Positions 1 to 5,087 of a stretch of DNA of 6,480 nt are shown piece by piece (position 1 is the first letter of the stretch; every line of letters starts with the position of its first letter). The stretch covers positions 1-6,480 of the forward strand of contig MGSU01000259.1 of the NCBI GenBank assembly GCA_001799195.1, written 5' to 3'. The position numbers and the translations under genes were made by a program. This stretch comes from Deltaproteobacteria bacterium RIFOXYA12_FULL_61_11 (GTDB taxonomy: Bacteria; Bdellovibrionota_F; JAHFAK01; YA12-FULL-61-11). The notes beneath the pieces were generated by a model that was not told where the DNA came from, did not search any database, and saw only the letters and a program-made list of their open reading frames with translations.

Positions 1-42
1 GACCTTGATCGGTTGTAGGTTCTTTGACCATCAATGCCCACT

Positions 43-70
43 CGGGGTGAGATCGATCCATCTCACCCCG
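43..70. repeat. 11-bp perfect inverted repeat (stem-loop)
   Basis: The arms CGGGGTGAGAT (43-53) and ATCTCACCCCG (60-69 plus 70) are exact reverse complements around a 6-nt loop, CGATCC. Neither strand has a T-run after the stem, so it does not look like a standard rho-independent terminator, although it could still help end or protect the transcript of the leftward gene whose stop is at 258. It could equally be one copy of a dispersed palindromic repeat. Confidence 0.6.
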
Positions 71-143
71 TCGATCGTTCCCGGGCCGACCGGTACCGCT
101 CTTCCACCTCATCCCGACACACGTGCCATACCGGTAGCCAACC

Positions 144-171
144 ACCCCTTTCCTTACACAAGGAGAGGGGT
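144..171. repeat. 12-bp near-perfect inverted repeat with tetraloop
   Basis: The arms ACCCCTTTCCTT (144-155) and AAGGAGAGGGGT (160-171) pair over 12 positions with one T/G wobble, around the loop ACAC. It sits about 90 bp past the stop codon of the leftward thioredoxin-like gene. It lacks an adjoining T-run on either strand, so an intrinsic terminator is not supported. The polypyrimidine/polypurine arms are typical of short dispersed intergenic palindromes, but copy number cannot be judged from one window. Confidence 0.6.
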
Positions 172-257
172 ACCGCACCTGCTCGAGCGAACGGGCGAGG
201 AAAGGTCGCCGCCCTCGCTCCGCTCGGGTGGGGAAAGGATCAAAGGTCAAAAACTGA

Positions 258-2288
258 TCACGGCCGCACACAACGCGCCGCAAGTCTGGCGGTAATAAAT
301 CGGTTGCTAGCATCACCGCGAACGAAGTCAACGTACCACGCGCGATTATCGCTGAAGTTGAAGGAGTTGTAAGCGGTCGAGGTCCAGAACCACGTTGCAG
401 GCATTTGGGGGAAGGTCGAGTATGGCGCTTTGCTCAAACCCTTGTCTAGTAGGGCCTCGAGTTCTGCCTTGTGCGGTAAACGCCAGCCGCTATGACCTGC
501 ATACATCAACTCCTTACACCCGCTGAAGGCCCTGTGCCAGGTTACATCTTTCCACCACCGCCCGGTCCAGGTGAGCTTGGTCCGTTCATCGAAAACGATT
601 TCCTCTCCATCATCGCCTGAGCTGACATGATAATGACTGGCAATCTGGGTGTCCATGTGCGTAAGTTCTTTCACCTCTACATCGGACTTGCGCCGTAACA
701 CTTCTCCCGGGTAAACATTCCTAGTCTCATGTGGTGCATCTTTTGCCTCTGCTAGGGTGACCGCGACCTTGACCATCTTTTTCTCACGGACCTCCGCCTG
801 GACTGTTTCATCTGTATATCCAGGTGCGCTCACCTTCAGTACCTTCCCGCACACCGAGACCTTGAACCGGCCCGGTGCCTGGCCCAGCGGCTCGCCATCC
901 AGCGAGGCCTCGGCCAGCACGTCGTTGCCCTTTTCGTCCTTGACCGCAACCTCCAGCCCGCCCAGGATCGGTTCGGGCTTGAGCGTCACCTCGCGCTGGT
1001 CGCCCCGGGCGAAGCTCTCGCTGGTGCTCGCGGGGTAATGACACGCCGATTGGCTCTCGATCAGGTGCTTCCCTGGGTCGACCCTATGGTTGCGCAGCGG
1101 GCTCTTTCCCGCCGGCAGCTTATCGATCAGGATCTCCAGGCCCTCAGGCACCGTGGTCACGCTGAGCAGGCCGAAGTCCGGCACCAGCTTCCAGTCCACC
1201 TTCAGACCATTCTTGGCGTTCAGCGTCTCGGTCCGGGTGACGTAGTTCTCGGCTGAGATCGTCACCTCATGGGAGCCGGGGGTCAGCGACTTGCTGCACG
1301 GCGTCTCGGCGCAGAGGAGCTTGCCGTCCACCATGACCACCCCCTTGGGGCTCGGCTCGAAGGAGACCACCGCTACCTCCACCTCCTCGAACCAGTCCTC
1401 CCCACCAGGCTTGCCAAGGACCATCGGCCTCGGCAGCTTCACCTTGGTCACCGTGGCCAGCACCTCCTTGACCGCTTCGCGCATCGCCCACTTCAAGGAA
1501 TCCGCATCCTCCTTGAACCCCTGGCCCTTGTAGGGCTGCTGCGAACTGGCCAGGACGCAACCATCCTTCTCCAAGGTCAGGGTCAGGCTGCGCTGCCCCT
1601 CACCGTCGCCAAAGAGCTTGATGCGCAAGTCGCTGTTCGGCGGGAACGAGACGCTGCACTGCCCGCCCTCGAGCTGCTTGGGCAGGGCCTTGGTCGCCTC
1701 GTCCACCACGTCGAACTTGCTCCCCTTGCGCACCTCGCCGCGAACATAATCACGCACCCACTCCGGGTTGCTGCCGATGGCATACTTGTCGCCGATCACC
1801 TCGGGTTGGTCGATGGTCATGCGCAGTTGGGTCTCCTTGAAGAAGCGCCCAATGGCCTTCTCGACCTGCTCGACGTGAGCGCGCTCCGAGATTAGCTCGC
1901 CTTGCCAGGTGTAGAGAAAGGCTTGCGGCAGTTTTTCCACCCCATACTTCTTCTGCCAGTAGCCGTCCTTGTCACAAATGACCCGGTCCGGCGCCCAGCC
2001 CGGGTTCGTGCAGCCGCCCTCCTCGCCCACGGTGACCACCACGAAGCGCAAACCCTTGGCCTGGTATTGCTGGTGCAAGAGATCCCAGTCCTTCACCGCC
2101 GCCCTGCACGGCATGCACCACGAGGCGTAGAACTCCAACACCACCAGCTTCACCCCGGGCTTCTGCAGCTCCTCGGCGAGTGAAAAACGATCCTGGGCCA
2201 ACGCCGATACCCCTGTCAGCAGAGCGCCGAGGAATAGGAGAAAACCCAGGGACAACCACGGAGAAAAGGCGAAAGAGCGTGCTTTCAT
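258..2288 (-). CDS. Exported thioredoxin-like protein with PEGA repeats and C-terminal DUF1566 domain
   Basis: This is a 676-residue protein predicted to be exported to the periplasm or cell surface. Residues 1-31 form a signal peptide: basic start, hydrophobic core at about 11-25, and an Ala-Leu-Ala cleavage motif at 29-31. Residues about 33-152 are a thioredoxin/TlpA-like domain with active site W57-C58-M59-P60-C61 and a probable cis-proline at 121. An insertion carries two extra cysteines (C93, C105). Three beta-rich PEGA-like repeats follow at about 307-370, 374-438 and 443-512 (VDG, IDK and LDG turns, GxHxVxxxxxGY-like endings). The last part, about 563-675, matches DUF1566 (WRLPxxxEL near 602-608, FWTSTAYNS near 634-642, final CVR). 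The domains suggest thiol-disulfide or redox work plus carbohydrate or protein binding at the envelope; the substrate is unknown. No partner gene is visible on its strand. The ATG at 2288 is chosen because it gives a complete signal peptide, though the ribosome-binding site is weak. GC falls from about 69% (901-1020) to about 51% (601-780), marking the DUF1566 end as possibly a separate acquisition. Confidence 0.9.
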   Translation of the reverse strand: MKARSFAFSPWLSLGFLLFLGALLTGVSALAQDRFSLAEELQKPGVKLVVLEFYASWCMPCRAAVKDWDLLHQQYQAKGLRFVVVTVGEEGGCTNPGWAPDRVICDKDGYWQKKYGVEKLPQAFLYTWQGELISERAHVEQVEKAIGRFFKETQLRMTIDQPEVIGDKYAIGSNPEWVRDYVRGEVRKGSKFDVVDEATKALPKQLEGGQCSVSFPPNSDLRIKLFGDGEGQRSLTLTLEKDGCVLASSQQPYKGQGFKEDADSLKWAMREAVKEVLATVTKVKLPRPMVLGKPGGEDWFEEVEVAVVSFEPSPKGVVMVDGKLLCAETPCSKSLTPGSHEVTISAENYVTRTETLNAKNGLKVDWKLVPDFGLLSVTTVPEGLEILIDKLPAGKSPLRNHRVDPGKHLIESQSACHYPASTSESFARGDQREVTLKPEPILGGLEVAVKDEKGNDVLAEASLDGEPLGQAPGRFKVSVCGKVLKVSAPGYTDETVQAEVREKKMVKVAVTLAEAKDAPHETRNVYPGEVLRRKSDVEVKELTHMDTQIASHYHVSSGDDGEEIVFDERTKLTWTGRWWKDVTWHRAFSGCKELMYAGHSGWRLPHKAELEALLDKGLSKAPYSTFPQMPATWFWTSTAYNSFNFSDNRAWYVDFVRGDASNRFITARLAARCVRP

Positions 2289-2318
2289 GGCGTTCGCAAG
2301 CAGATTGGACTGCGCACC

Positions 2319-2347
2319 ATCCTAGACGGTCCATAGGTGTCGATCAA
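2319..2347 (-). promoter_or_regulatory. Candidate sigma-70 promoter of the thioredoxin-like gene
   Basis: Read on the minus strand, TTGATC (2342-2347) and TAGGAT (2319-2324) are separated by exactly 17 bp. Each matches four of six consensus bases of the -35 and -10 elements. Transcription would start near 2312, leaving a 5' leader of about 24 nt before the ATG at 2288. The position and spacing fit well, but such half-matches also occur by chance. Confidence 0.4.
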
Positions 2348-2430
2348 GATTGTGCGCGGGGGAAATGAAAGCCACCCATTCCTCACGCTCACCCATGTGC
2401 CATCCACCTCCCTCCTCATAGTAAAGAAAA

Positions 2431-2523
2431 ATGCCGCATCCCAGTCCCAAATACGTGAACCGCGCTGCGGGAAATCGAGATCGCATCCTCGAGGTCTTGA
2501 AGCAGGTCAAAGCCGAGCTGTAA
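2431..2523 (+). CDS. Possible 30-residue ORF or gene remnant
   Basis: The frame ATG (2431) to TAA (2521-2523) encodes 30 residues ending in a charged amphipathic stretch (NRDRILEVLKQVKAEL). This faintly resembles the first helix of minimal nucleotidyltransferase (MNT) proteins, which begin in a similar way before a GSxxRG motif. No such motif follows in any frame, so at best it would be a truncated remnant. The upstream AAAGAAAA is a poor ribosome-binding site. A second tiny frame starts at 2523, overlapping this stop as TAATG, but it looks non-coding. Whether either is translated is doubtful. Confidence 0.15.
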   Translation: MPHPSPKYVNRAAGNRDRILEVLKQVKAEL

Positions 2524-2666
2524 TGCACGCGCCCTCGGCACGGTCAACCCTTCTCGTCGGCCAAACGGAGCAGATAAAGAAACCCTCAGCAAACTCCGAT
2601 AGGGGGTAGCGCCGACGTTAACGACGTTCATGTGGTATTGAAAGTGGTACTAGCGTCAGTGGGCTG

Positions 2667-2685
2667 AATTTTTCGGTGAAGAATT
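2667..2685 (+). repeat. Small stem-loop in the rloA leader
   Basis: AATTTTTC (2667-2674) pairs with GAAGAATT (2678-2685) over eight positions with one T/G wobble and a GGT loop. It lies in the AT-rich stretch before rloA, upstream of the candidate promoter, so it is more likely a DNA-level site than part of the transcript, if it is functional at all. Confidence 0.3.
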
Positions 2686-2706
2686 AGGTTGGTCCGGATA
2701 AATACT

Positions 2707-2758
2707 CTTGCATCTTCGATTTTACGCGATATTTTCGTTTCAGAACGAAAGATGCAAG
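2707..2758 (+). promoter_or_regulatory. Nested inverted repeats overlapping the rloA promoter and ribosome-binding site
   Basis: The outer arms CTTGCATCTT (2707-2716) and AAGATGCAAG (2749-2758) are a perfect 10-bp inverted repeat, 32 nt apart. Inside lies a second repeat, TTTCGTT (2733-2739) and AACGAAA (2744-2750), with loop TCAG; it shares two bases with the outer right arm, so the two folds partly exclude each other. The right arm covers the first three bases of the AAGGA ribosome-binding site (2756-2760). The left arm coincides with the candidate -35 element. This is seen directly. A role as repressor operator, or as an RNA switch that hides the ribosome-binding site, is inference. Confidence 0.5.
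2708..2735 (+). promoter_or_regulatory. Candidate promoter of rloAB
   Basis: TTGCAT (2708-2713) and TATTTT (2730-2735) are spaced by 16 bp and match three and four of six consensus bases respectively. They are the best pair I find in the AT-rich leader, and would place the transcript start near 2742, very close to the gene. The -35 lies within the left arm of the outer inverted repeat, an arrangement typical of an operator. Confidence 0.3.
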
Positions 2759-2760
2759 GA
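2756..2760 (+). promoter_or_regulatory. Ribosome-binding site that favours the second ATG of rloA
   Basis: AAGGA (2756-2760) runs directly into the first ATG (2760-2762), so it cannot serve that codon. It lies 11 nt before the ATG at 2772, a little long but usable. Translation from 2772 also gives the N-terminus expected of the family (MLLEFKVSNYLSF). Confidence 0.45.
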
Positions 2761-2771
2761 TGGGGTGTTCT

Positions 2772-4139
2772 ATGCTTCTAGAATTCAAAGTCAGCAATTA
2801 CCTCTCCTTCCGTGACGAGACCGTTTTCTCCTTGCTGCCCGCCAAGGGGTGCAAGCAGCATCCCGACCACCTTCTCGTTTCGCCCCCTGTTGAGAAGATC
2901 AAGGCGTTACCCATGGCGGTGTGTTTTGGTGCAAATGCGTCGGGAAAATCCAATCTCTTCAAGGCGATGATGTTCTGTCGTGACCTTGTGCTTACTGGTC
3001 GCTCTCAGGATCTACCGATCGGCCGCCGCTGCTTCAAGCTCGAGCCGGGTCGCAAGGACCAGGTGAGCAGCTTCGAATGGCGCTTCAAGCACGAGGGCTG
3101 GCTCTTCTCTTATGGCCTGAGCTGCACCGAGACCCTCATCTCCGAGGAATGGCTCTACGGCAGCCAGGGGGGTGGGAAGTTGGCCCGGTTGTTCCAGCGC
3201 GAAACCCAGCCTGACGGCACGACCGAGTTGACCTTCGCGGCTAATGTGAAATTGCTGGGACAGAGCAAAGAGTTCCTGACCTTCGTGGCCCAGGGAACCA
3301 GGCCCAATCAACCCTTCTTGACCGAAGCAGAGGGACGGAACGTGCCGCTCGCCGCCCTCGCCCTGCGCTGGTTCCGCAACAAGCTGCTCTTTCTCACTCC
3401 TGATTCCCATGCTCTGAACCTACCCTTTGCCGCACAGGAGAACCCTGCAGAATTCCTGCGATTCCTCATCAGCGCCGATACCGGAGTGTCGTGCTTCTCT
3501 ACGCGCACCCGACCAGAAACAGTGAGTTTCGAACAGGAATTCGCTGCCTTACCACCAACAGCCAGAGCACAACTCTCCGACACCCTCGGAAGGATCGATT
3601 CTCCTCAGATCTCCTTTCTGGGGTCTCCTGGCGGATCGATGCGGTATTATCTGAAGGATACCGACGACCCACACCTGCTCCGACGGGTCGATCTCATCTT
3701 CCAGCACCAAAGGAATCAGACCGCCGAGTTTCTCGAGCACGAGGAATCCCGGGGCACCCAGCGCTTGCTCCACCTCATTCCCGCCCTCCTCGACGTGTGC
3801 AACCAAGGGCGCATCCTGTTCATCGACGAGCTGGACACCAGTCTCCATCCCCTCCTCTCTAAGCACCTGCTCACGACCTTTCTGGCCATTCGCCAGCCGG
3901 ACGCTTGCGGTCAGCTCATGGTCAACACCCATGAGACCTCTCTCCTCGACCTAGAGGTCCTGCGCAGCGATGAGATCCACTTCTTCGAGAAAGACAACCA
4001 GGGCGCCAGTCACGTGACCTCACTGGCTTCCTACAACACCCGCAGTGACCTGCGCATCGACAAGGGTTATCTCCACGGTCGCTTCGGCGCTATCCCCTAC
4101 CTTGGCAATCCCATCCAGATCCTCGAGGCCGAGGCATGA
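2772..4139 (+). CDS. rloA: RloA-like AAA-family ATPase of an anti-phage defence pair
   Basis: This is an ABC/SMC-like ATPase of the AAA_15/COG1106 group, the kind that pairs with RloB or other Toprim effectors in abortive-infection-like defence. Residue numbers here count from the upstream in-frame ATG at 2760 (459 residues); from 2772 the protein has 455. The N-terminus LLEFKVSNYLSF is the usual family opening. Walker A is GANASGKS at 57-64. A signature-like segment lies at about 328-345. Walker B is RILFIDELDTSLHP at 351-364 (D356, E357), and the switch histidine is in VNTHETSLLD at 388-397. The C-terminal YLHGRFGAIPYLGN (437-450) is also typical. All ATPase motifs are intact, with no frameshift. 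The stop overlaps the rloB start as ATGA, so the two are translationally coupled. In related systems (AbiL, PARIS) the ATPase senses phage and holds or releases a toxic partner; applying that here is inference. The nested repeats upstream hint at tight regulation. Confidence 0.88.
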   Translation: MLLEFKVSNYLSFRDETVFSLLPAKGCKQHPDHLLVSPPVEKIKALPMAVCFGANASGKSNLFKAMMFCRDLVLTGRSQDLPIGRRCFKLEPGRKDQVSSFEWRFKHEGWLFSYGLSCTETLISEEWLYGSQGGGKLARLFQRETQPDGTTELTFAANVKLLGQSKEFLTFVAQGTRPNQPFLTEAEGRNVPLAALALRWFRNKLLFLTPDSHALNLPFAAQENPAEFLRFLISADTGVSCFSTRTRPETVSFEQEFAALPPTARAQLSDTLGRIDSPQISFLGSPGGSMRYYLKDTDDPHLLRRVDLIFQHQRNQTAEFLEHEESRGTQRLLHLIPALLDVCNQGRILFIDELDTSLHPLLSKHLLTTFLAIRQPDACGQLMVNTHETSLLDLEVLRSDEIHFFEKDNQGASHVTSLASYNTRSDLRIDKGYLHGRFGAIPYLGNPIQILEAEA

Positions 4140-4809
4140 CGAAGATGAAGCAAATTCGCCAAAGGACCTATCGAGAGACAGGAGTGCGGCGCGATTGCCG
4201 CCTCTTCTTCATCGCTACCGAAGGCGAGAAGACCGAACCGCTCTATTTTGGTCATAAGTCCTTTCAATCTTCGCGGGTGGAGGTTGTCCTGTGTCCTTGC
4301 GAAGAGCATCGATCAGCGCCCGTGCATGTCCTCGAAACCTTGGAACAGAAACTGAAAAAAGCGAAGTGTACCGTTACGGTTATGACCAATGCTGGCTGGT
4401 CATCGATCGCGACCGTTGGACCGAAAAGGCACTGACCAGGGTGCAGCAAGAAGCGAGGACAAAAAAAATCCGAATCGCACTCTCGAACCCCAACTTCGAA
4501 CTTTGGCTCCTCCTTCACCTATCTGAGGTGGAAGGCGGCAAGGAGATGACGAGCGTTGCGGTGAAGGCCCGATTACGGCGTGCACTTGGCGGCTCCTACA
4601 AGAAGACCAATCCGCCCCTGGAACAACTCCTCGTTGGCATCGAGGCGGCCTGTCAACGGGCAGCTCGCCTCGATGGGTGTGATAAACAGCAGCAGTGGCC
4701 AAAGAACCCCGGTAGTCGGGTCTACCTTCTCATTCGTGAACTTCGAGCGGCGCAGAGGGGATCTCTGACATCCTTTACTCAAGAACATCAGATCCTTGAT
4801 GTCCCTTGA
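4136..4809 (+). pseudogene. rloB: RloB-like Toprim-type protein, frame broken at an A6 run
   Basis: This is the presumed effector partner of RloA, in the RloB-like family (PF13707), whose fold resembles Toprim nucleases. It is read in two frames. Frame one, from the ATG at 4136 overlapping the rloA stop, runs to a TGA ending at 4435. It holds the first acidic motif, FIATEGEKTEPLYF (Glu at 29). Frame two, open until the TGA at 4807-4809, holds WLVIDRD (DxD) and SNPNFELWLLLHL, the most recognisable RloB signature. The sensible junction is the A6 run at 4355-4360: one more A there gives LKKSEVYRYGYDQCW and a continuous protein of 224 residues, a normal family length, with E29, D91 and D93 together. 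Without a correction, the product has only the first motif plus 25 foreign residues. It could be a true mutation, a homopolymer sequencing error, or deliberate slippage. The family assignment is firm; whether the gene works is not known. Confidence 0.82.
4355..4360 (+). other. A6 homopolymer at the rloB frame break
   Basis: In the rloB frame the site reads CTG AAA AAA GCG. Downstream homology continues in the -1 frame (AAA AGC GAA GTG). A single tRNA slip on AAA, an extra A added by RNA polymerase, or a missing A in the assembly would each explain it. The phase differs from the classical A AAA AAG heptamer, so a standard programmed -1 site is not clearly present. A second run, A8, occurs at 4461-4468, but the reading frame is consistent across it. 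Confidence 0.6.
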
Positions 4810-4970
4810 CCAGGCAGCAGCCACAGACTTGAGCGGCAATAGGCTCCCCGGCATTGCTCGATGCAAGGCATCCCTCACGAGAGAGCGAGAGCCCTGGTCT
4901 CGAATACATCCAACTTTTCGTCCAACCAAACTCAGGGGCTTGCCTGTTATAGATGGGATTTCTAGGATGA
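4810..4970. other. Gap between the convergent rloB and hsdS loci
   Basis: The rightward rloB and leftward hsdS transcripts meet here. I see no strong terminator: the best stem is CGAGA/TCTCG at 4886-4902, only five pairs and without a T-run. Open frames through the gap on the minus strand continue antisense into rloB and show no recognisable domain. Confidence 0.4.
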
Positions 4971-5087
4971 TCAGGTCCTGCTCGGCCCATTGAGCATGTC
5001 ATCAATCACCGCGTCAAACCGGGGATGGCGGCCAATACAGGCGATCTCCTCAACGGTGGTTTCGGGGTCGAAGCTAAGCGGCGGCAT
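4971..5087 (-). CDS. 38-residue ORF overlapping the hsdS end, possibly a truncated gene
   Basis: On the minus strand an ATG (5085-5087) opens a 38-residue frame that ends at TGA (4971-4973). It starts 14 nt inside the 3' end of hsdS and is preceded by the strongest ribosome-binding site in the window (AAAGGAG, 5092-5098, 4 nt before the ATG). It is therefore probably translated, coupled to hsdS. The product (MPPLSFDPETTVEEIACIGR, then HPRFDAVIDDMLNGPSRT) is acidic and helix-like, and I do not recognise a family. Adding one G to the GGG at its end would continue it as AEQDLIILEIPSITGKPL, a protein-like sequence. So it may be the 5' end of a former downstream gene disrupted by a frameshift or by the neighbouring rloAB insertion. 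The alternative is a genuine microprotein. Confidence 0.4.
   Translation of the reverse strand: MPPLSFDPETTVEEIACIGRHPRFDAVIDDMLNGPSRT

Larger units (their letters stand above)
1..257. other. Intergenic region with two strong inverted repeats, no convincing gene
   Basis: This stretch lies downstream of the thioredoxin-like gene, which is read leftwards and stops at 258. Open frames cross it on the plus strand, but they lack a ribosome-binding site, are rich in Pro, Arg and His, and run antisense into the real gene, so I do not call them. What it holds is two compact stem-loops (43-70 and 144-171) and a GC-rich segment around 180-240. The pyrimidine/purine-rich 'ccccttt...aggagagggg' type of stem is reminiscent of the short dispersed intergenic repeats of gammaproteobacteria; that is an impression, not a match I can verify. 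Confidence 0.5.
2289..2759. other. Divergent intergenic region between the thioredoxin-like gene and rloA
   Basis: This gap of about 470 bp separates two divergently read genes. Its left end holds the candidate promoter of the leftward gene (2319-2347). The centre (about 2400-2610) has only tiny open frames, the best being 2431-2523. The right end (2640-2760) is distinctly AT-rich, at about 45% then 37% GC by hand count against 55-67% in the flanking genes. That end carries three inverted repeats and a candidate promoter for rloA. Longer open frames crossing the gap lack ribosome-binding sites and recognisable motifs, and I leave them out. Confidence 0.5.

Noticed and set aside
258-420. Diversity-generating retroelement variable region at the DUF1566 end
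   Set aside because: The fold type fits, but there is no reverse transcriptase, no template repeat in the window and only a few AAC codons in the tail.
1269-1895. A 208-residue open frame on the plus strand
   Set aside because: It is entirely antisense to the thioredoxin-like gene, is rich in Leu, His and Arg as expected from the complement of high-GC coding DNA, and shows no domain motif or ribosome-binding site.
2523-2609. Tiny ORF coupled by TAATG to the 30-residue ORF
   Set aside because: The product is a short low-information sequence without a motif, and neither frame has a convincing ribosome-binding site.
4354-4361. Classical programmed -1 frameshift heptamer (A AAA AAG) in rloB
   Set aside because: The bases occur, but the zero-frame codons are AAA AAA GCG, so the phase is not that of the canonical heptamer, and only weak short stems follow. 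Slippage remains possible but is not shown by this motif.
4886-4902. Terminator between rloB and hsdS
   Set aside because: The stem has only five pairs and no T-run on either strand.
4573-4929. 118-residue frame on the minus strand across the gap and rloB
   Set aside because: Most of it is antisense to the conserved RloB C-terminal half. Only its upstream extension (about 4930-4988) looks protein-like, and that is covered under the small ORF after hsdS.
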